A stretch of 64,000 nt of DNA from Dromaius novaehollandiae (lineage: Eukaryota > Chordata > Aves > Casuariiformes > Dromaiidae). Under the pieces are notes generated by a model that had not been told where the DNA came from, did not search any database, and saw only the letters and a program-made list of their open reading frames with translations. Below, piece by piece: positions 36,462 through 51,211 of this stretch; the first letter of the stretch is position 1, and each line of letters opens with the position of its first letter. The translations under genes and the position numbers were made by a program. Location: NCBI RefSeq assembly GCF_036370855.1, contig NC_088098.1:37017981-37081980 (forward strand), given 5' to 3'.

Positions 36462-36672
36462 CACAGAGTAGTTGGGGTCAGCAGGGACCTCTGGAGATCA
36501 TCTAGTCCAACCTGCCTGCTCAAGGGTCAGCTACAGCAGGTGCTTAGGACCATGTCCAGTGGGATTTTGAATATCTTCAAGGATGGAGACTCCACAGCCT
36601 CTCTGGGCAAGCTGTTTCAGTGTTCAACCATCCTCACAGTTAAAGGTAGTTTCTTATGTTCGGATGGAAATA
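36462..36672 (-). mobile_element. CR1 LINE fragment, reverse orientation
   Basis: It contains GGGACCTCTGGAGATCATCT and AGTCCAACCTGCC, then CTCTGGGCAAGCTGTTTCAG, the avian CR1 3' end read from the minus strand. It is about 210 bp and 5'-truncated, and is the least diverged CR1 copy in the window. Confidence 0.9.
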
Positions 36673-38569
36673 TCAACAAAGACCTTGAGGGAAAAGTAAA
36701 CATCAGGCTGTTCAGGCATGGTAACTGGAGAACATCTGGGAGCAAATCTCAATAGTGCTAGCTACACCAAAAAAGCAATGGGCTTCCCATTGCTAAGGGA
36801 AGCAAATAGGTCTATGTTAACTTGATCCTACTCCTGAAAGAGCCTTGTAAGAATGCTGGAACAGATCTCTCAAGTATGATACAGAAGTACGTGGTTTATC
36901 GGCCGGAAAATTTGTAGACTTAGGTGACAAAATACACAATCTTAGTTTCTAGGCATCAGTCCTACAAGACTACCATCTCCTAAAAGAAAAAAATGGCTCT
37001 CCTAGTACAGCACTTTTTTCGTATAGTGCATGGTAGTTGAGCTGCTTGTCACCTGGACATGTAAGCCTTAGGTGCAAGACTTGTCAGCTTTGTATTTTGA
37101 ACAGTCTGGAAGTCTAACATTTACATGAAGCTTCTGCTCTCCTGGAGATGCAGTCCTGCTCAGTCTGGCCACCTGAGTGGGCTCCTCCATGCAGAGGAAC
37201 ACACCCTATACTGGAGGATATGTGGAGCTACAAACATCAAACCGACACATTAAGAGGGAGTTCCTCGTAATCTGAGGAACAATCACTGAATGGACCTACA
37301 GCAAAAAAGTACACAGCCTGGAAGTATATCCAGAAACACCTGCAGCAGGGCTTGGCATGTGTTCAGTGTCATCAGCATAAAACAGGCAACATGATCTGAG
37401 AGAGCAAAATACTGTTTCACTGTAATAGGTGGCAAGAAAGTAAAGTTAGAACAGACTGCAAACTCTGCTATATCACCGTGGGCCAGAAAGGTCTTGCAAG
37501 TACCTTAGGAAAATGGAGAACACAGGTCAGAAAAATATTCTTTTGGAGCAGACTTCTACAGAGGACATCCCCTGGATCTCCAGCCCCAACCTTAGTCTTT
37601 GAGGCTTTTATCCATGCAGTGAGTGGTGCCAAAACATCTGCCCCTGGCAGTGCCATCTCCTGGACTGGATGCAGCCTTCGTGGCTTCTTGAACAAGTAGT
37701 TCACAATTTGCAATTGAAATGCCTGATCCCTTCTTGCTTTAGGTTTAAAAAAACAGCAAGTAGAGCACTTAACAGAAATTTGCCCATCTCCAATGCGGCA
37801 AAGACATAAAGGTGTAGAAAAGTTGGACCGTGGAATTCAGTTCAACTCTTGGAAGAAATACAAGAAAAGATAACCTTTGAAGAAATTGAAACAAAAACAT
37901 TTTTACAAATCTCATAACAAAGTCCTTCCTTCCAAAAAGCCGTGAGCAGAAACTGAAATGGCACTGGGCAAACTGCATGTACACCCATACACTGGGCAAA
38001 AGGCAATGCCATTTTCTGGTATTGCAAAAGGATGAGGAAAGCTCTGTAGTCTTAACTAAGGAGAAGCATGTATGTGCACAGTATGAGCATCCTTGTGGAG
38101 TGTCAGTCAAAGAATGAAGATAAGGATATTCATGCAAAACCAAAGTTTTTCCATGAAAAATATATGAAAAATAGCACCTTCATACAAGGGTCAGTAGAAA
38201 GCAAACAAAACAATAAAACACTATTGGGTGTGAAGTTTGGTGGTTTGAAAAGCTGTTCAAAATTCAAACACTTTTTTTCTTCCATTCATTCAGCTTAAAT
38301 GGGAATAGATATATTAGCTTATGTGGAACCGAAATAGGAGCAAAGTCAGTTACCAGTATTAATTATTTAAAATAATAAAGCAGACATAACCTTAAAAAAT
38401 ATTCTCCTTCCTTTCCACCCTGCTTTTGACAGGACGTTATTCTTTATATAACATGGCTGGTGTACATAGGGCTTTCCAGGTCTTTAAGCACTTGTTCCCT
38501 GCTCTCAGGGTTTTACAGCAGTAGGAACTCCATTTCACCAGCCAGGAGTGAACCGTTCTCTGTACCGGT

Positions 38570-38660
38570 CTCTATTTATTTTTAGTATATGTATTAGGAG
38601 AGTACTTAAGCATCAACAAGCATCCCACTGTTCTAAGTGCTGTCTAGAAGCAGAAGTAGA
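38570..38660. repeat. Possible ancient L3/CR1-like repeat
   Basis: It has the same layout as the candidate at 27340-27470: GTATATGTATTAGG, then CATCCCACTGTTCTAAGTGC and TGTCTAGAAG, where the remembered family has CCCATTGTGCTAGGCGCTGTA. It is strongly diverged. Confidence 0.3.
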
Positions 38661-41600
38661 AAGGCTGCTTGAAAGCTCTTGAGGTAAAATCTGAACACAA
38701 GCAAGCATAAACAGGGAAAAAATGGGTATGAAAGCCCACAGCCTTTTCCTGTGTGTAATGCAGAGGGTTTGCAGGGACTCTCTGTACTTCAGGGAATTTC
38801 AGCAAGTTTTTACTTCCATGTCAAAGATTTCTTTTTGCGCAACAGAACTTCTGGTGTTTGAGGGCAGTAAACAACATTACACCCTTAAAAGCTTTTGGTT
38901 TCTGGTAGAGCAAAGCATTTCTCATTGAATCTAGGACCTCATAAATGATACACTAAGTCAGATTTTCTTTTTGAAAGGTAAATAAGTGACAAACAATAGA
39001 GCCATTGTCCATAAAGTACCATTCTTACACCAAGAGCCTGTCATAATGAGAGCAGCATCATAAAAGTGCTTTGATCTATGGAGAATCAAATATCTTTGTT
39101 TTCTATTAACATAACTTTCTTTCCCTGTGGAGCACAGAGAATTCCTGATAATGGCACTCTATTAGGATAATTAGAAAAAGATTGTTCACCTCTATTCCCC
39201 CCTTAGAGCTCCCTGGCAAACCTCTCCTTTCATGTCATTCAGATTTTCTATCCCAAATACCTCTGTCATAAGGAAAAAATTTAAAAGTTTCACATTTATG
39301 ACTCAGAAGTTTAGGCCTGCCAGTGTGATATTAACTAGCCATTAAAGGATTCTGAAGAAGGACCCAGACTAAAAATTGAGCCATCACCTTTTAAAAACTT
39401 AATATTTTTTTCAAATATGAACAAGATTTTAGATAACTATGTCACAGATCTTTTAATGAAGCAGAAGGAATGTGCCCTGAGTTTATTTGCAAGGGAGGCA
39501 TGAGAAGCATTACAGGAAGAGTTTGCCCCAAGGGGTTTCAGGGTGTCATATGACCAGAAGCAGGATTTGTATGACAGATGACAGACAGAGGAAGACACTT
39601 GTAAGAGAGTATTCCCAGACATCCTATTAGAAACCTAGATTTCTTACCTTGTCTCGCTAATGCAATACTCAGGCTTTCGGCTTTCATCAGAGATGTAGAC
39701 CTGAGGTCACAGCCAGTCAGGGCTGGCTGAGGAAAGTTAGTCCCGTTTAGCCATGCACCTAGTGCCCCCATGTGCCCAACTGTGCCTTAATGAATAAAGG
39801 TTATGAAACATTCAGCATTTCCCTTTTTCAAGTGCTACTTCAGTGAATCATCCCTATACCAAAAGCTCGTAAGGACAATTTGAGGAATCTCTCTAAGTAG
39901 AGTTTTCGGTTTTTGATGGAGGATTTGGGGGATTTGATGGACTCCCAGGCTCTCCCCGTGTCGATGGTGGAAGAGACTCATCATTTCTGCTATTGTTTCC
40001 TCCCCACAATGTCATACGGCAAAGAGGTGGGAAGCGCCACTGGTGCAAGGCTAGCAATAGGATCCCTCAGATTTTGCCGGTTTTCCATCCAAAACGCAGC
40101 ATCCTTGATCAGCAAGATGGTTGCCAAACATGTCAAAACAGTCTGAACTGCAGAAAGGAAATAATCAAGGAAGACATCAGCTGATAAAACTGATCAAAGG
40201 GGTCTAGAGTTATGAAAGAAAAGACTCTCGTCAGCCATACTGAGCAGAACTAGGGCAGGAAAACCGAGGGCATAGAAAACAGAGTCCAACCAAGCAGATG
40301 TGGGGAAACAGATTAATGCAGGGGCATGAAGACAAATCATTCACAGAGGACTCTACGGTCTGTAGTGGTCAGGAAATTGAGAAAACGAGGTGCATTGGGA
40401 CTTAATTTTGTTCAGATCTATATATTTATTGTTCTATAAAAAGAAATGTGTGCCTGTTTGGTTCAGCTATCTGAAAAAGCTAACTTTAAACCCACAGTAT
40501 ACGGAAGGCTGGAGAGCAGGGAAGAGGTCTGCTTAAACTGCTGAAGAGGTACAGTTCCTGATTCCAAAATCTTAAGGCAGGTGGGACATTACAAAGCACG
40601 TTGGAGAAGCCAAGAAAGCAGTCAGTACTGCAGCCCACTTTGACATAGGTCAATAGAAGCCTCCCAGCCCATGTGCAGGGGCCGAAATACTGCAGCCTAG
40701 CAAGTGTCCAGGTTGGGGAATTATATCGGGGATATATGACAAGAGACTTAATGCTCTCCTAAAGTGAAAAAGTCATAGAAAACACTTCCATCTGCACACA
40801 CTTGACTGCTTAGTCAAACTGAGATCTTAATTACCATCATGACCAAAATTTCTGTAAGCCATATGGAAAAATAATCACTTTATTAGGTAAGCATCCCTTC
40901 TTTCACCCTGCGTAACTATTTATGTACTTCTTGTTTAATCACTACAGTCCTGGCAAGGTTGACATTTCATGCCGGTTCAAGGGACCTGAAGGAAAAGAGA
41001 TGAGAGCTGCCCTGAAAAGGCTCAGCTGGAAGAGCACTCAGGCTAGCTTATTGACTTAGTCTTGGTCATGCTGACTCTAGGAAAAGGAGCCAGGACGCAG
41101 TTTTTGGCAGAGTCTGAGCACTCAGCACTTTCAGGATCACAGCTCCATCCAGCAAAAAGCTGTGAGGCTCCAGTCATGTACCTGGCTTTCCTACCTCTTG
41201 TGACTCTAGACCACAGTGCACTTGTGCCTGTAGACACAGTGGCTAAATCTGTATTGTGAATAAAATAGTCCAGGGCATAATCCAGGTCCATATGCTTACA
41301 CTCCCTCTCATCGCATATTGGAAACAGTGTCTGCCCGCTGTGATTAACCAAACAATACCTGGGACAGACAATGCATGAACCAAAGCCATGCCAGGGAGCC
41401 CACTAACGGCACATTAAATTGTTAGCCTGTGCTTGTGCCCATATCCTGCCTGATCTTATTAATGCAAACATAACCAGAGTTTCTGGCACAAATCAGATTG
41501 TCCAGATAGGATGCTAGTACTTAACTCTGGATCCTATCTATCAGTGTGTCTGCAGACCTGGGAGCACTGTGTTCTAGGCAACCAGATGGATTTCTGGCTT

Positions 41601-41959
41601 TACTTAGAGAATTTCGAGCCTGCTTCATTGTCTAATTCTCCTGCAAAACAACAAACAAAAAATAATTTTGCATAAGGTTTCCTAACCCTTCAACGGAAGC
41701 CTTGTGAATGGACTCCAGGCTTCCTGACTCCAAGTTTCTCAGCACGATTCTCTGCACAGCCTGTCGCACAAATTTAGCACTGATTTAGGACTTTCACCAT
41801 GTGAGAAATCAGGGAGTACACCATGTGTACAATACAGGGAGTTAGCTCAGGTCCTGGTGTCATACCTCCATGTTCTCCACCCATCTACACATTGAATGAG
41901 ATTACGTCAAACTGAAACTAATGTTTTTATTGCTTTGTTTTAATAAAAGTCTTTCATAA

Positions 41960-42120
41960 CTTAGAGCCTCTGGACAGCTTCATAGAATTGGACAGAAAAA
42001 AGACAGGAAGATATACAAATATAATAATCAAGTCTAACCTTTGATCTAGGCTGATCTGATAAAGTCCTGGCACAGGGCCTTCAAAAACTATTCAACATCT
42101 CACTTGGGAAGGATTCCACT
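41960..42120. repeat. Possible ancient CR1-like repeat
   Basis: CATAGAATTGGACAG, then ATCAAGTCTAACC and GGCACAGGGCC are spaced like the 3' end of an old sauropsid CR1 read in reverse (CATAGA..., ATCTAGTCTGACC, ACACAGGCC). Weak evidence. Confidence 0.3.
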
Positions 42121-42666
42121 GAACAAGTGATATAAACGTGGGCTTTGTGGTTCGTTCAAACTTTACAGTCACTGACCCACTCACATGCAGATTTCAGGCA
42201 AAAATATTGACTTTTAACCTTCTGGATGAATTCCACTGGTCATTTTCCTATGTCCTGTCAGGCAATTATAAATCTACTTACATTATTTATGGTGCAACCT
42301 CTTTGCCTCTCCACACTGTTCTCTGGACATTTCATCAGATGACACTGGGGTTTTACAACAGAGAACACATTGAAACAGGACTTTCTACTTTCCAGGCCAG
42401 AACTACTCAACTCTGACAACTGGTGCACAAGCACCACATGCGAGTCTCCCTGGACATTGCTCAGCTGGAACAAACAGACCCACCATAAAAATAGGGAACA
42501 GAAGTTCTTCACGAGTCTAAATAAACTTGGTGCCCATAATTCAATGTCTGGCTTTATCCAAGTCTGCCACATTTAGCTTCTGACATTTCAGCAGAAGATA
42601 TTCCAGCTGAAAAATGTTTTAGGGACAAGAGAGGCTGGCATCTTTTTCTAGCAGGGGCTTGCATCC

Positions 42667-42744
42667 AAAAAAAAAAAAAAAAGAAAGAAAAAAGAAAAAG
42701 AAACAGAAAAAAAGAAAAAAGAAAAAGAAAAAAAAGAAAGAAAG
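42667..42744. repeat. Pure A/G tract, (GAAA)n-like
   Basis: 78 bases with a single C interruption and otherwise only A and G. It reads as a lysine-rich frame on one strand and a phenylalanine-rich frame on the other; neither is a gene. Confidence 0.95.
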
Positions 42745-44762
42745 ATATTCTAACCCTTTTCTCAGAGAGAATTACTGTCGCCAAGACATGCTTAATTGTA
42801 TAATGTTGTCCAACTTCTGCTTGAAGAAAAGACATGAGTACACAATATTCTCCCAATTAATACCTTGTATAGTTAACAGAGTTTTCACCATATATTTGTG
42901 GTGTATGGGACACAATAACAGAACATGAAAATCTTTGGTTTCAGATCAAAAGGGAATCAATGCAAAGACCAACAATATCATCCAAATAATAAAAAGCAGT
43001 CTAGCTTCTGTAAATAGCCTGGAGGACAGGAAACGCTGAATGCTGTTACGAACGATTGTTCCCAGTGCAGTCTGGGTCTGAAAGCTCTAGTCTATATGCC
43101 CTGAACTTCCTCCTAGCTTTCTAAGTCCATACAGGGAGCTCCTCCCAAAGATAGCATAGTCCATCAAAGATAACATAGACTGATAACACCAACAGCTACT
43201 TTGAGGAACGGATACTAACCTCTCTAAGCTCCTTCTATGGTAATATAGTGTCCACAGAATAGTTCAAGTAAGTAGCTCATCTCAGATTCTTTTAAGAGTG
43301 ACACTGAGCACCCAGGTACATCAAATTCCTAGATTACATTACGTGCTATTATCCAATACAATATACATTGGATTCTGCTGGCTACTTCAGCTTATGAGGC
43401 AAAGATCAGTCTGTGCTGCACATGCAGTAGAGGAGTCTGCATCCATCATCACACCTTCAGCATGCCCAGGATCGTGCCTTTACGCATAGCCTCTGCCACC
43501 TTAAGGCAGCTTTTGTGCGTGTAAGTTTTTCAGCCACTGGGTTTGTCCTCTATGCAGACAGGTTTCTAAGTTGATGCTCCCTCAACCATTTTACAGGAAC
43601 CAGGGTATCTTATTTGTAATAGCACAGTTTAGTGCTATTGACCCTTTAAAAGTGTGCTTCAGTCTTGTTGGACTATCCAGAGTAATGCAAGCAATGCACA
43701 ACCGCTCTTGCCTGCTGTCCCAGCAAGAGGAGCTTAGGCAAAGCTTGGCTTCTTAGGATGACTTTGCAGAGATCTGAACTGCACAGGTCCTGACGGTGAC
43801 CTTCTGGCAGTGGAATTCCTACCACAACCTATCCTCCTGGCAGGAAAAGGTACATTAATATCTCTTTTAGCAGAAGAAAGAAGTTCACAGAGAACTTTAG
43901 AGAGAGAAGGAAGCCTTAGCAGGAAAAGGTAAAAGCTTATGGGAAAGGCAGATGTCACTGGGGGGCGGGGGCAAGAGCTGAGGGGAAGCAAAATATGGGC
44001 TATCCTCACATAACAGCACTAAACACATCACATCCACGCATCACTAAAACTCTTTCATCCAAACTTATAAGAGCAATTCTTCTGCCTTCCCACTCACACT
44101 GTGTTAACTCTGGTCAATACAAGAGAAAACACTGTTCCTCTCGCAACCTGTACTTAGAAATACCCCAACCACCTTTCCTCAGGCACCTGGCTTTCTCAAC
44201 CTGACTGGAAAAGAGACTAACCTAGGAGAGCGGACACAAACGAGAGACAGATCCACAGTTTTCGAGGAAATAAAAGAACAGATATGGAAATCAATGAGGA
44301 TTATCATCTTAAAGAGCAAAGGTTCCTCACTGGCCACCTGCAGCTATAATATGATGTCATAGCAGTGAGAAATAAGTTAGAAATGATTCTCTTTTTCAAA
44401 AATGCAGTATTTCCTTCAGCTTAGCCTCCTTGAAGTCACTTCTATGACAGAATAATTGCATTTTCTTTCCCATTTTCTGCTAGACTAGGCCCTGCTACCT
44501 GCAGCATAAGGCCTACTCCCATTTATTCTTTGTCAACACAGTAGTGAGCCATGACACAGTGACTTCTGCCAGACTCTCCCAGGTGCAGCACTGCAAACTT
44601 TATGATTAGATTTTATGCTCCCATTAACAGAGAGCAAAGTGTCTCATAGATAATTCATTGCCAACAATTTTTACAAGGTTAAGTTTCAGTTACAGGTCAT
44701 ACTCTTCTTTATTATCTGCTGCTTGGGTAGGACAACAACAAATTGTATTGCACAATTGAGAG

Positions 44763-44783
44763 AAAAAAAAAAAAAAAAAAAAA
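44763..44783. repeat. Poly-A run
   Basis: 21 A in intergenic DNA. Confidence 0.95.
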
Positions 44784-47510
44784 GCAGTTAACGTCTATAT
44801 TCTTTTCCAGGCCAAATTTTGATCTTGGGTTCCTTGCAAACGTAAGTTATCTTACAGATAAGGATAAGCTAATACTCTCACTCTATTCTTTGAAACAACA
44901 GAAATGCCCTAGCATGAAACACTGAGACAGTGGAAAACAGCCCTTTTCTGATATCATCTCATACCTGACCACTGCATAAATCAATTGGTAGGATGATCCC
45001 CTAATCTCAGGTGAAATGACAGGATGTGTAAGCACATCTGCTGATTTTAGTCTAGATTTTCAGAGAAGATGCAGTTGCATCTCTTTCTATGCAGTCAAAC
45101 TACATCAGTACCTACTTAGAATTTCATATAAATTTGAAAGTTGGTGAAAAACTTTGAAGTCTATGCTGCTACATCTCCATTTCTTCATTTGTCTATCCAA
45201 GCTACCTATGAGAATCTCTGCATCTACATTATATTCTCATTGCAGGATAGAGCTATAGCTAGCATATCTTATATATTAGATATAATAGATAGTAATTCTG
45301 TGGGTTATCTATCTTGTAACCAAATACCTCCAGGATATACGTGCTTACATTCAATTCACTTCACTTCAAATCTATCTTTGAGATATATCAGATGCAAGGA
45401 TATGACACAATCTAGCAAAACTATTCAAATCATTTCCTTTTGAGATTCCCAGTGCCAAGGAAATAAATGAATTTATTTGCCAGACAGTGAAAGGGAGGCT
45501 AGGTCTTGGAGAAGTGACAAAGAAGCTCCATGAACATACCTGGGTCTGAATACATGCAGTTTTATTTTAAAAATCTGTATTCCTAAAATGATATGAATAT
45601 CATGTGTTGTCCCTATCCACCCAAAATCACTCTCAATAAAAAAGCCTCTGATTTTCTGTGGTTACTCAAATGGAAGGTATTCCTTTCTTTGCATGTCCTT
45701 GAAGCCAAGAGGATGAGAAGAGCTCAGCTGTTGCACAACAGTTCAGGAAGCTAACTGCTATCAGGAAAAAATATATATATATTAAGAAATGAACAAACAA
45801 TAAGAACCTCACAAAGCTATCTAGCACAGATGTGACCACAGCCAACCAACATAAAACCTGCAAAGGGAAATAGGGTTGCAGCTGGTTTGACTGGCTGTCC
45901 GTCATTTAGTAACCTTATATTCGAAACCCAAAGAAATATTACTAGTGGGGAGAAATGATCATGTGCCTGCTGGTCACAATATTATTGACTAGAGTGTGTT
46001 TCCGTCATCACAGGGAAGTATTCTACTCATAATCCAAAAAAAACTGATCAGATGATTTATGCACTAATCACTCAGCGCAATTGTTCTATGGCATAAATGG
46101 GATGACTGGACTTCTCATTTATTCATGCAAAACAAGAAACATTGTCTTCCTGTAACTGAGTGACAGTTCATGAAACAGATTAACCAGGTAAGAGAAAGCT
46201 GCTTAGTAGGAGGCCAGCTGGCTTCCTAGGGGCCAATTAAGTACATCAGTACCTGAAAATGCAGGGACATCAACCAACCCCACGGATTTAGTGACAGGCA
46301 AGTCCAGAATCAGTTTTTTGCTTCTATCAAAAATTCTTTTATTTAAGTCTACCCAATTAAATATTCTACTTAATGTATGTAATCTCTCTTGATGATTTCC
46401 AGATCCTTAGTCTTCTACACGAACCAATGGAAAACCAACAACGGCCAATATCCAAAATTGCTAGAAAAGAGCAAAAGAACAGAGGAAAGCCCAAGTGGTT
46501 CTCAGGAATATAGAGAAACCAGCTTCTGCAAGGAAGAGATTTTTATTCTGTGATGCTTTTCCTCCTTCACCAGTGACCTACCTGCTTTCAAGAGACTATT
46601 GCTCCTTGTTCATGGTGCAGCTGTTTCCTAACCCTCCTGCTCACTAGAGGCCAGTCTCTCTCATATTCACTTATACAGTGATTAAAATGGAGAAGCCCTT
46701 CACTCGGAGATGAATATCTCAGAAGGGAGAATTTGCCTAGAGATTTGAAGCTTCCAGATTTCAAAGAGGACAATCCTGATAGCAACTGCAGGGACATTGC
46801 AGAGGTTACGTATCTTCAGGCCACATCAATTGTTTCCTCAAGCATGCTACAAGTGGATTTTCCTGGATCAAGGAGATTTCATCCATACATTGCTAAGGGA
46901 AACATTCTCAGGGTCATTAGCTATTAGGGTAACTTCACTTCTGTAAGAGTCATCACAGCTTGCAATTCTGAAGTGTCCAGCTGAAGAGCCTAAAGCATGT
47001 TCCACATCCATCCACTTGCACCTGTTTCAGGACAGCCTGCTTTGGCGCTTGCTAACACATCCAGAGTTTAGGGGGAGAGGGTGTGTTCAATTTGCTACAG
47101 TTAGTAAATAATAAGGATAAGTCTTTCAAGAAAACTAGGATGCTAAATAGTTTATCAATCTTCTCAGGTAAATACAGATTACACCATCTGCAACAGGTGG
47201 TATGGATAGTCTTTTCAGCATTAAGCTCTGAAAAACAGATGGAAGTTTTAGACTATTCTGATATCTACTTAGAGATTTAGTCATTATACTTATCACATCC
47301 TGGAGGAAAAAATTTACCATCAGGAGATGAAGAAATATCAGAATGATGAAGTGACAGCCAGATGACCTCTGCTGTTTCTCATTGTATTTGTTCCTCACCA
47401 ACACCTTTGTTGTTCAGAGCCTCAAGATTAGAAAACAGTGATTAATCCTTCAAAGGATTGTAACCGTAGGCCCCCGTTGATAACTGCAGAGGATCTTCGA
47501 GAATGGGAAA

Positions 47511-47525
47511 TTTTTTTTTTTTTTT
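47511..47525. repeat. Poly-T run
   Basis: 15 T in intergenic DNA. Confidence 0.9.
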
Positions 47526-50223
47526 AAATACATAGGACAGTCACAGTCAAGAGCCTGGAAAAGGAGCTAAGACCTTTTGAATAGGTAGAGATGCACCCTG
47601 CCTTTCATTATCAACATAATCTCACTCTTTAGCATGGTAAAACTGGTTCCAAGCATTCAGCTGATATTACCAAGCTGCTCAAAACAACGCAGTATAGATA
47701 CAGGACAGTATCACAGAGCAATGATTGTATGAGATTTTGAGTCTTTGGGGAAATTGGAGGAGGTGAAAACTTCCCCCTCCTCTTTTAACCTAGCTCTCCA
47801 AAGATGACACAAACTTCTCATATTTGGTGGGATATAGTTAGTTTGAGAAGTTATCTTACTTTTTGAGATGTAGTCAATGAGCCCTGAGGGCAGAAACAGC
47901 ACAAGGAACATGTCTGCAGATTTTGAGAGGAGGCCAATTTTATACCTGAACCACACAGCTCTGAGGAAGTGTCTCAGCTGTCTGCTATACAAGAGAAACA
48001 AGCTTCTTCAGTCTTCTGAATTTCAATTTTTTTTTTAACCAATGACCTAAATAGAAAATAAAATCCATCCTTCACTGAAGAACAGGGTTATCCCCACAAA
48101 GAACAGAATGAGGCAAAAACATTCCATCAGTATGCAGTCCCTGCAGTACTGACTATATAAAAGGAGGGTGTGGAGTAGAACACCTCAGTAAAAGCACTAA
48201 AGAAACTCTACAAGGTCTCTAAATAGCTCTTAATCTATTATATACACTAAGATAAGAAATATTTACAAACAAGGTTAGCCTAGCACAAAAGATAAAGTGC
48301 TCACAGTTCTGTCTCAGGAAGAGATGGGAGGAAAGAACCAAGGCTGCTGGCCTGGCTCCATGCTTTTTGCCCCTGGCAAAAGGAGCACGTGGGCAATGAG
48401 GGGCCAGGTGCAGCTCGTTAACAGTGGTGGTGAAAGCGCATGGATTTCAGATACACCAGGAATGCTGTGCAGACCATCTCCCATAAAAAAAGATCTTCTT
48501 CCCCTACGTATTCCCGTCATTCCAGCTTCCACACAAACACTTAAGTTCATACAACAATGAAAGCGTAACAATGACTGCTGAGTGGGTTGTCAGCTACGAG
48601 GGAAGTCCACTATGAAATCTTTAATACCAAATATCAACATACTTTTACACTTACCAGTACAGGCCAGGTTCTGGTGCATTGCTATAATTACAGTCTCAGT
48701 ATAAATTAGTGCTTAGGTAAAAATGGCTATTCTGTATGGGAGTCTCTCTTTAGTATCTGCACTTTGATGTAACCCAACCAGGAAAAACTGTCTATAAATT
48801 CATTAGTTAAGGCAAGATTTTTTTTCCCCTCCCTCCACTCCTCACTCAAGGCTTGTAATCTGCATAGAAAAGACAAAAAAGCATGTCACTATCTTCATAG
48901 TACATCCTATGAAGTGTGAAAAAGCAAGGTAAAACACAGTGGCTTAAGAACTTACCAAAGCACAGAACGCAATTTGTACAGGAATAGCACCAACTCAGTA
49001 TTACAAGCAGAAATGATAAATAACCAGCTAGGTACAACTGTCTGATAAATGACAGCAATCTGAAGTCTAGATTCCGCACGAGGCAATTTGCTAGACATTA
49101 AGACCCACAGCTTTAACCCCTAACATTAAGGGCTCTGAGCTAATGAGCCTGAGGATGACTCACATTTCTTATGACTGACCTCTGATGTGCAGTTGGGCTT
49201 AAGTACCTTGTTCAGGGAGAAGGCGGGGGGGGGAGGAAGAAAAGAAAACCACACACATGTTTTATTGCAAGACTTCTAACAGGTTATCCAAGTATCTGAA
49301 ATCTGAATCTGAAATCTGGACACAAAGTTAATTATTTCACTTAGACAAGGAAATGGTCCAAAGTTTGTGGAGCAGAAATCACCACTATTAAGTCTTCGCT
49401 TCCCTTGCACTATGGAACATTTGAGTTGGCATAAGACTTGTAGTAGGTTGTCCCGACTGTGTTAGAAATTTCCTAAAAGACTATTGAGACTGTTCATCTC
49501 GCAATCTTTGAAGGAACTGGACTGAATGGACCATGGTGGAAGGGAAATGAGGAGATAGCGTGCATACATAGGCTGGGCAACAAGACTGTCAAGCTCACAG
49601 CTACTGAGTTAAACATTCCTCTTGTAGATCCATTCCTGAACCAGCTGTTCATACACAGCTGGCCAACATAACCGCATTTATTTGCTAATGGGCTACCACC
49701 ATCTTCATCACTGGGAATGCTGCTCTGACAGGGTCTACATTTAACTAGGAATTTGCATCAGATTGGAGCCTACCCCTTACCCCACCCATATATGTCAATG
49801 CCAAATATTTCAGAGCTGATAAGCCCACGCTACAGTTACCCGGTACTACTGGGTTCAATACTAGTGTAGCCAATTCTGCATCACTCAACACTGGCCCAGT
49901 GTTTCGTAACAGGACTTGTATAAGCGTTACTAAGGGTAATGGACTATCTGTTGGTGGGTCTGCTTTTATTTGAAGACTGCTTAAGTCTTGAGACTCTGAT
50001 CAGCTGAGGTTTTGCAAAGAATTTACTTTTCTACATTCAAGAGAAAAGTAAGGGTTTGCAAGCACCCTCAAGTTCAGGGCAACGCACCAGTGGTTCAGAG
50101 GGACCTCAAAAAATGGAAGAGGAAGGAGGTAGGAGTAATTCAACATCTAACAGTGCTCCCCTCCAGGATATTCTGAACAGCAAACTGAAGTTACGAAGAC
50201 CTTTAGAACACAGTTTAAAAAAA

Positions 50224-50241
50224 GGGGGGGGGGGGGGGGGG
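50224..50241. repeat. Poly-G run
   Basis: 18 G in intergenic DNA. Such runs are hard to sequence, so the length is uncertain. Confidence 0.9.
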
Positions 50242-51158
50242 CAAGGCTAGTATAAACAAAGCCTAAAGTTAAGTGTATTTGTTTTGAAAAGGCAACTCCC
50301 ATCATGAAAATTAAAAAACAGGAGGAAAAAAATCATTTAGTTTATTCAGTGTCCTCTTTCTCCTCTCCTCCTCAGGGGTTTCTTAGAAACTTACAGAAGA
50401 TCTGGAGAATCCCTTAAGTAAAATGGACATAACACCATCCTGGGCACTAAGAACAGTTTGAGATTTTTCTCATTTCTACACCTTGATTACAGCAGACACA
50501 AAGGCCCCCAGGCACAAGCAGCATGATAAAACTGAAATTAATGTAATAATTCAGTGAAAACAAGTAATTTCTAGAATCATACAGAAAACCGGTCAGCTAC
50601 CTCTCCTTTTAAGAGCATGAGAGCACTAGCTGTCCATTTTGATAAGGAGAGTGCTAAGACTTAGAAGAGGCAGGAGAGCAGGACACCTAAAGCTAGTAAT
50701 ACTAAGCAGAAAGTTCTTTCAGACTACAGTGCTATTCTGAGACACATCCAGAAGTTCAGTGGTGGAGTAAGAGGTGTGTGACTGATGTCTATAGTATGCT
50801 GACTGCATACTGTTACTACAGCACTGTTCAAGCTTACTTACCTCCTGCTATTATCTAATAAAAAATCTTTTTCAGTCCCATCAACACACAAGTTCCTACA
50901 ATTTTTCTCAGTACTACAGTCAAGCTTTCCATGCTCACTTCCGAGTATCTATGTAATTAGAACGTTTGGGATTCTTCCCCACTCTCCTTCACTGTTTTGC
51001 CTCTTCTTGATCTCTGCTTCCTGTATACCTGGATTGTTTCCCTTTGTTTGCCAGCCCTTCCTTGATACTGCGTCCTTGGAGGCACTCTTAAAATTCTTGT
51101 CCCTGCTGTCAAGAACGTTCCTGTGACACTGGAAATGCCTAGATAGCTTTTAAGTTTC

Positions 51159-51211
51159 ATATATATACATACATATATATATATACACACACACACATAT
51201 ATATATATATA
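51159..51211. repeat. (AT)n(AC)n(AT)n compound microsatellite
   Basis: An AC block flanked on both sides by AT blocks, in intergenic DNA. Confidence 0.95.

Noticed and set aside
42554..42928. Lysine-rich (plus) and phenylalanine-rich (minus) frames
   Set aside because: They are translations of the A/G tract at 42667-42744.
50056..50250. 64-codon serine/lysine-rich frame ending in a poly-G run
   Set aside because: It ends in a glycine run produced by the homopolymer, with no splice partner or known similarity.
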